From IMG/VR virus record IMGVR_UViG_3300010885_043119, positions 18,209 through 82,208 of that record: a DNA stretch of 64,000 bases; one strand, 5' to 3'. Position 1 is the stretch's first letter. Each line of letters opens with the position of its first letter. Below are positions 33,968-42,071 of this stretch, piece after piece. The stretch is from a virus. The notes beneath the pieces were generated by a model, which saw only the letters and a list, made by a program, of their open reading frames with translations, had not been told where the DNA came from and ran no database searches. Position numbers and translations under genes: made by a program.

Positions 33968-33986
33968 GTCGGGTTTGGGTTGTATG

Positions 33987-34014
33987 CACGGGCGCCCTTT
34001 AACAGGCGCCCGTG
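33987..34014. terminator. GC-rich hairpin, bidirectional
   Basis: A perfect 10-bp stem CACGGGCGCC / GGCGCCCGTG with an 8-nt loop between convergent genes (83-aa plus gene, 731-aa minus gene). Short T-rich stretch (TGTATTTAC) on the plus side. It likely ends the plus transcript. Confidence 0.6.
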
Positions 34015-34022
34015 TGTATTTA

Positions 34023-36218
34023 CTAAACAGACGCAGTGGCAGTCGCTGGAACTTTTACTAACGCCTTAGCTGCTTTTAAAGTCTCATCTGAGTTAATAAT
34101 ACTTAGATACAGCCCGTCACCAAAACTTGCTCCGTACTTGATAAGGTTGTGACCATATATGCTTATATCTACTGAGTTAGCATTCTCAGTAGCTCTAAAC
34201 AAATCTAAGTATTCTTTAGTTTTAACAACAGGAACTCCGTTTACGTCATATCCTACAAATGGAACTGTTATGTCTCCATTTTGTCCATAAGCATACTTAT
34301 GATTTTTAGCTTCAGCTGCTGTTATAGCCTTATTATTGTTACTGTCTCCATACTGTTTGTCATACGGATTTAGATGGCTGTACGATAGACAGCTTCCCTT
34401 AAAAGTAAACTTATGTCTTACTGTTGGTGAAAAAGAACAAGCTGGCCTTTCATTAAAGTACTTTATTCTTTTTACCAAAGACTTAGATATTGGGCAGGTT
34501 GCTGGAATAATTATATTAACAAGAGCCCCTGCAGTAGCCTCTATAATGTACTTAGAAAGTCTATATCTTGTGTATATATCGTAAACTAAGGTAGACCCTA
34601 TAGGATTACAAGGAAGCAGTATTACCTTAGCTAAGTTGTAAATTGCATCTTCAGACATAGCAGTGTGCTTTCTAAAGAATCCACAAACTAGATCTAAGCT
34701 ATTAGCATCATCGAGCTTAGCTCTTTCAGGTATATCAGAGATATTACCTGGTACTAAGTTCTCAATATCTTCTACAGCTTCAAGTATAGGATTAATATCT
34801 TCGTATTTAACAGGAATACCTTGAGCTAGTTTAATCATAAATCGTCTGCCACTAGCTTCTGATATTTTAAAGTAATGCTCTCTAAATCTATCAGTCTGTC
34901 TATGCCTGTCAGCGTACTGGTAATCTTTGTACGTCATGTATGAATTAGGCTGGACTTTAAGAATAGGAGCAATAAGTGTGGTAGTTACAAATCCTTTTAA
35001 GCCTTCGCTTAAGCCTGCATCTGCCACTCCTGATGTATCTACAGATTCCATAAAAACAGGTACAGATGTTTCTGCACTGTATTTTCTTATTACGTCTAGG
35101 TTTCTTAAGTTTATAGTGCTTGGTGATACTACTTCAGGGCTGAACATAGTATCATTATTTTGGCAAGCTCTTGACGCGCCTTTTATACGTATACCGCTTT
35201 TGCTTACGTTTATGATCTCGTTAAGCATATCTTCTGAGTAAGGCACACTGCCTTGCTCTACAGCAAGAACCGTATCAAAGTGCGGACCAGGCATAGCATT
35301 GTCTTTATCTTCCATGATTTTATTCATGTGCTTCATAAAAGATATAACTTTCTTTATACGTTCAGCCACATGTTTAGTTCTTTCTAGTCTACCTGCTCCT
35401 CTATCATAAAGAACTTGAGGTATGTTTGATAAATTATTATGTATGTTCAACGACGTAGTGCTAACTGGCAGCATCTTATGAGCTGAAGAAAGGTTTAGCC
35501 TTCTATAATTTTTAATAATTATAAACATAGCTTCTGCTAATAGTTCAGGAGTTACCTTTGTAAGGTTTGTAAATATTGTATTGAAATCGTAGTCATCAAT
35601 ATCTGCTTGAATATCGTCATGATTTCCTTTTAAGTCTAATATTGTAGACGTTATTAGTATTGGATATTGCATTCTTATTAAAGCTGCAAGTAGACTTGCG
35701 TCTTTAAACTCTAAGTCTGGAACTTTAAATAACGAATAATTTGAAGACACAGGCGTGTCTCTAGCTTCATCGTATAGAAAAGGAACTAGATCTTTCTCAA
35801 GCCCTGAGTTTACAGAGTCTAAGATAAGCTCTTGCATAGGGTCTTGTGGAAGACTTAGAGTGTATGTTCTATCAATAGGAGCTAGCGCTGCCGCTACTCT
35901 CTTAGCTTCCATAATAATAAATGCAGCTTCTTTTGTACAACTTCGCACTGTTAATTGATTAGGAAACGGCATGCTAACTATTTCTCTAGCATCATCTTCA
36001 TTTATTTTAAAGTATGATCCAAAGCTCAAGCTTAAATACCTTGAGTTATCTTCTGTAACTTCTTCTGGCTTTAGGTGCACTATCTTATTCAAAAGCTCTA
36101 AAGCGCCTTTGTCAACTTTAGTTATTGCTTCAAAATGATAATCAAAATTAGGCAGCTTACCGTATTTTCTAGCTGTTTTCTTATCCAAGTGTTTGACCAA
36201 GTGTTCTCTAGTTTTCAT
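34023..36218 (-). CDS. Large hypothetical protein (731 aa)
   Basis: A 731-aa protein that I do not recognise. It is predicted soluble, rich in Ile, Leu and Asn, with no Walker, nuclease or polymerase motif seen. The C-terminal part has KHKYAYGQNGDITVPFVGYD, suggesting beta structure. The start follows AAAGGAGAGCAGTAACA. Its size and isolation from the replication block suggest a virion or internal protein, but this is not supported by a motif. Confidence 0.6.
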   Translation of the reverse strand: MKTREHLVKHLDKKTARKYGKLPNFDYHFEAITKVDKGALELLNKIVHLKPEEVTEDNSRYLSLSFGSYFKINEDDAREIVSMPFPNQLTVRSCTKEAAFIIMEAKRVAAALAPIDRTYTLSLPQDPMQELILDSVNSGLEKDLVPFLYDEARDTPVSSNYSLFKVPDLEFKDASLLAALIRMQYPILITSTILDLKGNHDDIQADIDDYDFNTIFTNLTKVTPELLAEAMFIIIKNYRRLNLSSAHKMLPVSTTSLNIHNNLSNIPQVLYDRGAGRLERTKHVAERIKKVISFMKHMNKIMEDKDNAMPGPHFDTVLAVEQGSVPYSEDMLNEIINVSKSGIRIKGASRACQNNDTMFSPEVVSPSTINLRNLDVIRKYSAETSVPVFMESVDTSGVADAGLSEGLKGFVTTTLIAPILKVQPNSYMTYKDYQYADRHRQTDRFREHYFKISEASGRRFMIKLAQGIPVKYEDINPILEAVEDIENLVPGNISDIPERAKLDDANSLDLVCGFFRKHTAMSEDAIYNLAKVILLPCNPIGSTLVYDIYTRYRLSKYIIEATAGALVNIIIPATCPISKSLVKRIKYFNERPACSFSPTVRHKFTFKGSCLSYSHLNPYDKQYGDSNNNKAITAAEAKNHKYAYGQNGDITVPFVGYDVNGVPVVKTKEYLDLFRATENANSVDISIYGHNLIKYGASFGDGLYLSIINSDETLKAAKALVKVPATATASV

Positions 36219-36220
36219 TG

Positions 36221-36436
36221 TTACTGCTCTCCTTTAAATTTAGCCAACATTTCCTTGTTGAGTTCTTCCATACGGTTTATCATAGCCTGCTCGTTACCGT
36301 CATTGCCTCTGAGGCATATAGTCCAAGTGTACCCTTTGGTATTCTTGGTAAGTTCTACTTTTGATGGATACTCAACTGTCGGATTGTTCGACAGTTGAGT
36401 CTGCTTGTACATAACGTCTCCATTAATATTGCTCAT
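36221..36436 (-). CDS. Small hypothetical protein
   Basis: A 71-aa protein, no family recognised. Ribosome site AAAGGAGCAATAA. Directly adjacent to the HEAT-like gene upstream and 2 bp from the 731-aa gene downstream. Confidence 0.55.
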   Translation of the reverse strand: MSNINGDVMYKQTQLSNNPTVEYPSKVELTKNTKGYTWTICLRGNDGNEQAMINRMEELNKEMLAKFKGEQ

Positions 36437-36940
36437 TTATTGCTCCTTTGATTTTTGTTTGTTTAACTTATCTTTATTCTGCGCAAACCATGCTTTCCAC
36501 ATAGTTTGACTGGCACAAGCTCCAGCTCGTGTCTTATCTCCAGGTATCGGACCAAAATCTACTGATCCTAACTTTTTATTGCTGTTTGTTAGCACAGCCA
36601 AAACTATTAGACTTTCCCTGCTTGCCTGTCTAACTAGCTCGCTGTCATCAGCTACTGACTCTATCAGGTCTTCTAGGTATTCATCTCCAAACCTTCTAGC
36701 AAGTATGCAGCCAGCTGACTTAACTCTGAAGTCAGCTGACTTCATAGCTAGCTCTACCATAGGCTTAGAGTCGGATTTTGATATAGATGCTACCTGCATC
36801 TGCATGTATCTTATGTCAACCACTGTCAACTTTTTATCAGCCCAACTGGCTGATGACGCTGAGCTGCCTCAGCCTGCACTGCTTTGTTTTGCAGATACAA
36901 ACAATACAACTACGCTAGCTAGTATCAGTCTAGTCAACAT
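36437..36940 (-). CDS. HEAT-repeat-like lipoprotein gene with an in-frame TGA
   Basis: The only well-placed start is the ATG at 36938-36940, with GGAGGGTATTGTT before it. It encodes a signal-peptide-like MLTRLILASVVVLFVSAK, then QSSAG, then TGA (36869-36871), and the same frame continues GSSASSASWADKK into a 130-residue HEAT-like domain (SELVRQASRESLIVLA, then VDFGP and MWKAWF). The TGA is exactly where a lipobox Cys (SAG-C) would be. The downstream part alone has only a TTG start without a ribosome site. So the gene is either interrupted, read through, or carries a sequencing error. HEAT-type domains bind proteins; the site would be the outer membrane or periplasm. Confidence 0.6.
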
Positions 36941-36957
36941 AACAATACCCTCCAATG

Positions 36958-36987
36958 AATCAGGCGGCCTTAAAGGGCCGCCTGATT
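36958..36987. terminator. Strong GC-rich hairpin
   Basis: A perfect 12-bp stem AATCAGGCGGCC / GGCCGCCTGATT with a 6-nt loop between the 220-aa gene and the lipoprotein-like gene. T-rich on the plus side, weak on the minus side. Confidence 0.6.
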
Positions 36988-37023
36988 TTAGTTAATGGTT
37001 TTACTTTTACTTTAGGTCTACGT

Positions 37024-37686
37024 TTAGTTTTTACTTTTGGCACTACCATCCTCCCATAGCTCGTCATTAAACAGCTCGTCTCCTGTAGCTGCGTATTTAT
37101 TAAGCTGTAGCTCTGTTAGTTCTTTGCCAACTAAGCAGCTTCCTACATAATCCAATCCTTCTTCTTTTTCTTTGGTTTTGTATATAAAGCACTCTACCCA
37201 GTACTTAGGGTCAGGAACTTTCATTCCAAGCCTTTTGAGCTCGTCACTTACCTTTGCTCCGCAGTTTCTGAAGCTAACTATTTTCATAAACCATTTTAGT
37301 TTAGAAGATTCTACTAGAACTAACTTATGGTAAGTTCCAGTTGGAATGCTTTTTAATATTCTTCCAAGCATCATGTTTGGAATGGTTGTCTCTACTTCGT
37401 ACTTGGCTTCTTTAAAAGCTTCGTCAGTGGAGACGTCTCCATCTCCTGAATACTCTAGAACGTTATCGTATTCGTCAGCGGCTGAATCTACCGACTTGTA
37501 TATTGGGCTATTGAACGCCTCTAGCATACCTAGCGCTTCTTCCTTTGATGTAGGAGCGCCATCTTCTGCAGCTGCAACTTCGCCATTATCTAACCTGTGA
37601 ATAGCTAGCGTGTTTCCCACGTCGCCAGGTCTACCACCTCTATCTGATTCATAGTACTCTACTACCACGTACTTTAGTTCGCTCAT
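37024..37686 (-). CDS. Hypothetical protein carrying palindrome copy 4
   Basis: A 220-aa protein, start at MSELKYVVVEYYES because AAGGAGATCTA precedes it. No family recognised. Acidic. The palindrome is read here as GDVS, in a different frame from most copies. Confidence 0.55.
   Translation of the reverse strand: MSELKYVVVEYYESDRGGRPGDVGNTLAIHRLDNGEVAAAEDGAPTSKEEALGMLEAFNSPIYKSVDSAADEYDNVLEYSGDGDVSTDEAFKEAKYEVETTIPNMMLGRILKSIPTGTYHKLVLVESSKLKWFMKIVSFRNCGAKVSDELKRLGMKVPDPKYWVECFIYKTKEKEEGLDYVGSCLVGKELTELQLNKYAATGDELFNDELWEDGSAKSKN
37428..37441. repeat. Dispersed palindrome, copy 4 (14 bp)
   Basis: TGGAGACGTCTCCA inside the 220-aa gene. Confidence 0.88.
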
Positions 37687-37705
37687 TAGATCTCCTTGGT
37701 TAGTT

Positions 37706-38032
37706 TTAAACATCATCTCTACAACCAGCGTTGTAGCTGTTATCGTCGTCATTCAATCCAAAGCTTTCAAGGTGTTCAAGGTCGTATAAGTCCCTTTCAT
37801 ACGAGCTAGGCTTACGCTTTTTACGTATTTTACCTTTAGGAGCATCAGGCGCAGTCCTTGGTCTGCTACTTCTTTTATACTCGTGCATTGTTAGAGACTC
37901 ATTCTTGTAATGCTCCTTAGACTTATCACATACATCTGTATGAAAGGATACGCCATCCTTGTTGTATACTCTTCCATTAGATATTTTGAAAAGAGTATCG
38001 GCTCCGCAGAACTTACACTTAGTCTCTTCCAT
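37706..38032 (-). CDS. Small zinc-finger protein
   Basis: A 108-aa protein. N-terminal CKFCGADTLF followed by FHTDVC gives a CxxC...HxxxC site. The middle is basic (KGKIRKKRKPSSYERD) and the C-terminus acidic. Probable nucleic-acid-binding accessory protein. Ribosome site AAGGGAATAAAC. Confidence 0.55.
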   Translation of the reverse strand: MEETKCKFCGADTLFKISNGRVYNKDGVSFHTDVCDKSKEHYKNESLTMHEYKRSSRPRTAPDAPKGKIRKKRKPSSYERDLYDLEHLESFGLNDDDNSYNAGCRDDV

Positions 38033-38034
38033 GT

Positions 38035-38310
38035 TTATTCCCTTTCTTTAATATCATTCCTTTGTTTCAATATCTCTTTACTTAAGTCTTGTCTATCTAG
38101 TTCGTTTTTAATTATTTCAGACTTTGTTTTATCTAATATTTTTTTAATGTCTGCGTATTTTGGGTCATGAATCATTCTAAGAAAGCTTTGATAATCTGGG
38201 CACTCTATTGCTTTTCTATCTTTCTTTATGATCTCCATTATCATGTCTAGAACTTTTAAACTGTCTGAAGCAGCCTTAGCCACTATTTCATCTTTGTAAG
38301 GGTCTTCCAT
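38035..38310 (-). CDS. Small helical protein
   Basis: A 91-aa protein, charged and helical, no family recognised. Ribosome site AGGAGAGTTAC. Two bp upstream of the zinc-finger gene. Confidence 0.55.
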   Translation of the reverse strand: MEDPYKDEIVAKAASDSLKVLDMIMEIIKKDRKAIECPDYQSFLRMIHDPKYADIKKILDKTKSEIIKNELDRQDLSKEILKQRNDIKERE

Positions 38311-38326
38311 GTAACTCTCCTATTGT

Positions 38327-38791
38327 TTACAAGAACCAATCAGGTTTACTGCGTTTTTTCCAAGAAGCCAAGTGGCTTTTACCTTTAACGTAGTACAGTC
38401 TGTAAGCTGCAATAGCGCATTCACCTTTGTATTCTATTGGCATAGCTTGAGCAAAGCTAGTTAACGAACCTGAAGGTATGCTACTATGTTTCTCATAGCA
38501 GCTAAGTATTACTTTCTCTGAAGCATGTTCTCTTCCGTATCTATAAGTGTATTCAGAGCATAACTCTATACCCAGTCTGCACAGCCACTCAAAGTTATCC
38601 CTAGTAGCTGCAGCCCACAGCGTGCATGGGTGCTTAACGTGAGCCGGCTTGTATGCTACGTCATTGCAGCCATTTAGGATTAAAGCCGTGCATAGCATTT
38701 GGGCCGACTCTAACGGCATCTTTACAACATGCCTGTCTACGTGCCATTCAGCCGCTTCCCTGACGTTTTCTGAAAGCACGAAGATGTTCAT
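38327..38791 (-). CDS. Conserved phage protein (MNIFVLS..WHVDRHVVKM family)
   Basis: A 154-aa protein. The pattern MNIFVLSENVREAAEWHVDR, HVVKMPLESAQML, HPCTLWAA, NFEWLCRLG, EYTYRYG, FAQAMP, YRLYYVKGK and WKKRSKPDWF belongs to a family widespread in tailed phages, sometimes labelled pyrimidine-dimer glycosylase-like without proof. The conserved His and Glu residues suggest an enzyme. Ribosome site GGGAGGTAAGC. Function not established. Confidence 0.65.
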   Translation of the reverse strand: MNIFVLSENVREAAEWHVDRHVVKMPLESAQMLCTALILNGCNDVAYKPAHVKHPCTLWAAATRDNFEWLCRLGIELCSEYTYRYGREHASEKVILSCYEKHSSIPSGSLTSFAQAMPIEYKGECAIAAYRLYYVKGKSHLASWKKRSKPDWFL

Positions 38792-38804
38792 GCTTACCTC
38801 CCTG

Positions 38805-39113
38805 TTACAATAATTTATCTATGTAGTTTACAGCTTCTTCTTTAATCTTATCCATAGTTGTAACGCCTTTAATAAGGTCATCTTCAAATGCTCGTTCATA
38901 CCCATCGGATCTAGTCCAACCGACACAAACAATACGATTCTTTTTTAATCCATCTAGTTGATATAATTGAACGGCACGGCCTGCTCCATAAACACCTATA
39001 TTCATTTCTTTTAAAATAAAAGTGTGACCTTTGCGTTCAAACTTTGTTTCAAAAGACGAAAGCTTTGTGTATATGGGTTTTTCTTGTTTATCAGCTTTTA
39101 GTATGCGTGTCAT
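38805..39113 (-). CDS. Small hypothetical protein
   Basis: A 102-aa basic protein, no family recognised. Starts 4 bp inside the upstream gene's end (coupled). Soluble. Confidence 0.5.
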   Translation of the reverse strand: MTRILKADKQEKPIYTKLSSFETKFERKGHTFILKEMNIGVYGAGRAVQLYQLDGLKKNRIVCVGWTRSDGYERAFEDDLIKGVTTMDKIKEEAVNYIDKLL

Positions 39114-39349
39114 TGCTTCTCTACCTTTATGTTTAGTTGTTTCCCAATTTCAAGAACTTTTTGAAACATATCAGCTTGTGCTTCTTCTCCATAAGAGTCG
39201 GTTGGCATTGAGTCTATTAATATTAACTTGTCTCCTTGTTTTACAAAGGTTTGACCAGTCATAGGAATTACCCAAGAGCCACCTTCCTTTAGCATAGCTA
39301 TGACGTTACGAGTCCACTCTATATCTGAAGGCCTAGGGTTCCATGTCAT
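39110..39349 (-). CDS. Small hypothetical protein
   Basis: A 79-aa protein with Trp-rich N-terminus (MTWNPRPSDIEWTRN). No family recognised. Overlaps both neighbours by 4 bp, as expected for an operon gene. Confidence 0.5.
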   Translation of the reverse strand: MTWNPRPSDIEWTRNVIAMLKEGGSWVIPMTGQTFVKQGDKLILIDSMPTDSYGEEAQADMFQKVLEIGKQLNIKVEKQ

Positions 39350-39669
39350 AAACAGTCACCCCCTATAAATCCCCATAAACGAGCTGCTACAGATAGAACT
39401 TCTATGGTTTTATCAACTACATAGTGCGTCCTATCATCTGGGCATTCGTGTATTATTCTAAATGTAAACTTGTATGTGTTTAGTGCTATGCACTCTAGTT
39501 TTACAGCTTCTAACTCAAGGTTTAATTCACCAGTATTAGGTATGCCTGTATGACGGCATGCGCCCTTCAAGAACAGGGTGAGCAGCTTTTCGAACGGCAT
39601 GTTGTTAAGAGTAGCGTCTAAATAAGACAATACCTTAGCAGGAACTTCTATGCTTTTACTCATCATCAT
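39346..39669 (-). CDS. Small hypothetical protein
   Basis: A 107-aa protein with three consecutive in-frame ATGs after AAAGGAAG; the third has the best spacing. No family recognised. It overlaps the small zinc protein upstream by 14 bases. Confidence 0.5.
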   Translation of the reverse strand: MMMSKSIEVPAKVLSYLDATLNNMPFEKLLTLFLKGACRHTGIPNTGELNLELEAVKLECIALNTYKFTFRIIHECPDDRTHYVVDKTIEVLSVAARLWGFIGGDCL

Positions 39670-39814
39670 CTTCCTTTATAGGTTTAAAGTTTCCAACTTT
39701 ATTAATATGCTTATCTAGGCATTTTGCGCAGAGCCTGTCTGCGTAAGATGCTAGGTGGTGGTATTTCTTAACAATTTTATTGCACTTGGGACATTTACAT
39801 TTTATAGTTTTCAA
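39656..39814 (-). CDS. 52-aa zinc-ribbon protein, TTG start
   Basis: The start is the TTG at 39812-39814, nine bases after AGGAG; the longer frame overlaps the upstream gene. The product begins with KTIKCKCPKCNK and has a second pair RLCAKCLD, a clear two-CxxC zinc ribbon. Confidence 0.6.
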   Translation of the reverse strand: MKTIKCKCPKCNKIVKKYHHLASYADRLCAKCLDKHINKVGNFKPIKEDDDE

Positions 39815-39824
39815 TTTTAATCTC

Positions 39825-40193
39825 CTATAGTGCGTAAAAAGAGTTAGTAACAAGATCTTTAGATACTTTACAAATAAGGCTAGATCGCTCATTATCGTCA
39901 AGTTCTGCGGCTGTGCACGCTGCATCAACTTTACACTTTATAATATTACAAGCTTTCTCAAACGGCTCTAAAATGTCATTCTTGCGGGACCTCGCTGATT
40001 TACCATGCGATCCCTCCATCGCAGATACAACTTGTAAAACTAACCCAAGATGCCGCCTGTCGAGGTCGTTGACCGCTAGGATTAGCATTTGTTTTGCTTG
40101 AAGACTTTCGCTTAATGCGCTATCCCCAAATGCTTTTAGTTTTGATGAAAGACTCTTAGATATTCTAAATATAACATGAGTGCTTGCTGACAT
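39825..40193 (-). CDS. Ribbon-helix-helix-like protein
   Basis: A 122-aa protein. The N-terminus has a strand (STHVIFRISKSLSSKLKAFG) followed by helices and MLILAVNDLDRRHLGLVLQV. The same layout of strand, helix, L..L...D.R.L occurs in the proteins at 41146-41478 and 41488-41973, so the three are diverged paralogues, probably Arc/MetJ-type regulators. Ribosome site AAAGGAACAACAAA. Confidence 0.5.
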   Translation of the reverse strand: MSASTHVIFRISKSLSSKLKAFGDSALSESLQAKQMLILAVNDLDRRHLGLVLQVVSAMEGSHGKSARSRKNDILEPFEKACNIIKCKVDAACTAAELDDNERSSLICKVSKDLVTNSFYAL

Positions 40194-40215
40194 TTTGTTG
40201 TTCCTTTATCTAAAT

Positions 40216-40280
40216 GTTTGGGGTGCCCGTAGACCCTATCTACGGGCTGCCCTTATCTCACCAAGGGCTTATCCCCAAAC
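40216..40280 (-). other. Three-way-junction RNA element
   Basis: An 8-bp closing stem GTTTGGGG / CCCCAAAC encloses two hairpins: a 6-bp stem GCCCTT / AAGGGC and a perfect 9-bp stem GCCCGTAGA / TCTACGGGC. All are intergenic on the minus-strand transcript. It is not a tRNA (no T-arm, wrong arm lengths). A cis-regulatory or processed RNA is possible. Confidence 0.5.
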
Positions 40281-40281
40281 T

Positions 40282-40312
40282 AACGTGAAGGGCTCGGTAA
40301 CCCCTTCACGTT
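40282..40312 (-). terminator. Hairpin at the 3' end of the 144-aa gene
   Basis: An 11-bp stem AACGTGAAGGG / CCCTTCACGTT overlapping the stop codon of the 144-aa gene, directly upstream of the three-way-junction element. No T-run. Confidence 0.45.
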
Positions 40313-40745
40313 ATTCCTTATCGCCTGGCCTCAACCAAGCTAATCTTTGAGATCCATTTACCATGGCTCTCATATCTTTAACGTCAGGGTGCTTCATAAC
40401 TTCTGTAGTCTTATAAGCTACAGAGATAGAGAAGTCTGTAATCTCTATTGGATCGTTACCGAATGGAAGTCGTTTGTTACACATGGATACCATGTGTACT
40501 AGTGCTCCCATAAGCTCGTCATAGTCGAATTTATTATAGATGTACTTACCGTCTTTTTTTGTTTTAATTTTATTAGCGTCTATATGTAACTCTTTTCTAA
40601 CTATTTTTCCGTTTTTGTTACCTTCTATTTCTACTATGTCTCTGCCAAATTTTAGGTAAAGTGGGTTACCTGAGATTGGCACTTTTATTTTCTTAACTGC
40701 CTTAACTTTGTTTTTAGCTTTTACCTTAACTGATTTGCTTTTCAT
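40311..40745 (-). CDS. Hypothetical basic protein
   Basis: A 144-aa protein with a very Lys/Val-rich N-terminus (KSVKVKAKNKVKAVKKIKV), then a soluble domain with DYDELMGALVHMV. No family recognised. The N-terminal tail may bind nucleic acid. Ribosome site AAAGGAACGTAAC. Confidence 0.55.
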   Translation of the reverse strand: MKSKSVKVKAKNKVKAVKKIKVPISGNPLYLKFGRDIVEIEGNKNGKIVRKELHIDANKIKTKKDGKYIYNKFDYDELMGALVHMVSMCNKRLPFGNDPIEITDFSISVAYKTTEVMKHPDVKDMRAMVNGSQRLAWLRPGDKE

Positions 40746-40761
40746 GTTACGTTCCTTTTTG

Positions 40762-40926
40762 TTATTCTTTAACTTTTTCTTTGAACTCTCTCTCAGCCTG
40801 CTCAGACACTACACTACGGATGTAGTCTCCCCACCGAACTCCTTTGTTGGCAGCAGCGAAAACAATCTTTGCATACTGATCATGTGAAAACATAATCTTT
40901 ACTAGTTTTTTATCATCTGAACTCAT
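40762..40926 (-). CDS. 54-aa ribbon-helix-helix-like protein
   Basis: A small gene with AAAGGAGAATAAAA before its ATG. The product starts MSSDDKKLVKIMFSHDQYAK and continues with a helix WGDYIRSVVSEQAEREF. Strand-helix-helix of this size fits an Arc-type DNA-binding dimer. Confidence 0.55.
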   Translation of the reverse strand: MSSDDKKLVKIMFSHDQYAKIVFAAANKGVRWGDYIRSVVSEQAEREFKEKVKE

Positions 40927-40965
40927 TTTTATTCTCCTTTTAATTTAATTAATGTTACTGTACTG

Positions 40966-41130
40966 TTACTTTGCTCTAACTGCATGGTTTGTATTATCTT
41001 CTATTATTTGTATTCCCCGCTCCTTAGCGAGTTTGTCTATGCCTGCTCTATTAGCTGCTTTAGCTGCAGCTGTATCTTTTTTATTTGTTTTTATTGTTAA
41101 CTTTACTAAATCTTTTGGCATTATAAACAT
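40966..41130 (-). CDS. 54-aa basic protein
   Basis: A small gene with AAAGGAAAGTCCTA before its ATG. The product MFIMPKDLVKLTIKTNKKDT continues with an Ala/Lys-rich helix. No family recognised; an in-frame ATG three codons on is an alternative start. Confidence 0.5.
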   Translation of the reverse strand: MFIMPKDLVKLTIKTNKKDTAAAKAANRAGIDKLAKERGIQIIEDNTNHAVRAK

Positions 41131-41145
41131 TAGGACTTTCCTTTC

Positions 41146-41478
41146 TTATTCTCTAGATCTGATGTACCTATCTGTTTCTACTTGTATCGCTTCGTGCACT
41201 TTATTAAAATCTGCGACCCTAACATCGTCAAAATGTCCTTTTAAAAATGAACCCATATGATTAGCGCATTCTTCGAAAGTATTAATGTTTTTATTGGCTT
41301 TTGCCATATAGTATATGGCTCCATAGCACCTTATGTCTATGAAGTTTAAGCTTAGAGCTAGTATGTTCTTAGCTACTTGGTTTACAGATATATCCCACTT
41401 CTTAGCTATTATTTCTAATTCTACTAACATTGTTGAAGCAGGTTTAAATTGTACATGCCCAGTTGTCTTCATTTTCAA
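41146..41478 (-). CDS. Ribbon-helix-helix-like protein
   Basis: A 110-aa protein. GHVQFKPASTMLVELEIIAK and KWDISVNQVAKNILALSL form a strand-helix-helix; the rest is helical. Shares the LxxLxxxxxDxR layout with its two neighbours. Ribosome site AAAGGTTGAAA. Confidence 0.5.
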   Translation of the reverse strand: MKMKTTGHVQFKPASTMLVELEIIAKKWDISVNQVAKNILALSLNFIDIRCYGAIYYMAKANKNINTFEECANHMGSFLKGHFDDVRVADFNKVHEAIQVETDRYIRSRE

Positions 41479-41487
41479 CCTTTCTTA

Positions 41488-41973
41488 TTATTCTGAGAGG
41501 TCTACTGTAAACGACAATTTACTTGCTGGTTCGTTAGCTTTTGCGATAGTGATTAAGCGATCTTGTGCTTCGCTAATTCCCATAAATTGTAGTTCAAAGT
41601 CTTTGACGTCATCTCCGTGCTCTTTGCACGCTGAGCGTACAATACTGAAAATAAGTCCGCACCTTTGGTCTTCGCTGTGCACTTTAACGCCCCCACTTTC
41701 AAACATTTTAATAGTATCTTGAATTCGTTTACAGCACCCTTCAAAGAAGTCGGCGGATTTAAGACTGGGGACTATTCCATAAGATCGTATTAAGCTTTCT
41801 GTCATCTTTGAAATAAAACTTAAATATCTACAATCCATGTCATACATTGACAATATTGCTAATCTTTTAGCAACTAAAGATTCAGAAATTCCTAATTTAT
41901 CAGCAAGATTTTCGAGCGCTTTATTAGTCGTTATGCTAGTTCGATAATTCATCTGCTTCCGTAGTGTAGCCAT
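41488..41973 (-). CDS. Ribbon-helix-helix-like protein
   Basis: A 161-aa protein, start at MATLRKQMNYRTS because AAGGAGAAATATTT precedes it; the upstream part of the frame runs into the terminator. YRTSITTNKALENLADKLGI then SESLVAKRLAILSMYDMDCR matches the other two paralogues. Probable DNA-binding regulator with a C-terminal helical domain. Confidence 0.5.
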   Translation of the reverse strand: MATLRKQMNYRTSITTNKALENLADKLGISESLVAKRLAILSMYDMDCRYLSFISKMTESLIRSYGIVPSLKSADFFEGCCKRIQDTIKMFESGGVKVHSEDQRCGLIFSIVRSACKEHGDDVKDFELQFMGISEAQDRLITIAKANEPASKLSFTVDLSE

Positions 41974-42012
41974 AAATATTTCTCCTTCTAAATACCTGTA
42001 GATACGAAAAAA

Positions 42013-42037
42013 GCCGTGACTCAACGAGAGCCACGGC
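42013..42037 (-). terminator. Rho-independent terminator
   Basis: GCCGTG / CACGGC stem with further internal pairing, followed on the minus strand by TTTTTTCG. Ends transcription of the 42.1-43.2 kb genes; a second hairpin (CCTGATTG / CAATCAGG, 42044-42076) precedes it. Confidence 0.75.
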
Positions 42038-42071
42038 GCATGTCCTGATTGTTACCCACCTAAGATTTCAA

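Noticed and set aside
36869-36871. Genome-wide recoding of TGA
   Set aside because: Other genes end in TGA at ATGA junctions with the next gene (for example at 7000-7003), so TGA works as stop here; the event is local.
40216-40280. tRNA-like cloverleaf
   Set aside because: Only two internal arms, no T-loop sequence, arm lengths wrong and no CCA context. Reported as an RNA junction instead.
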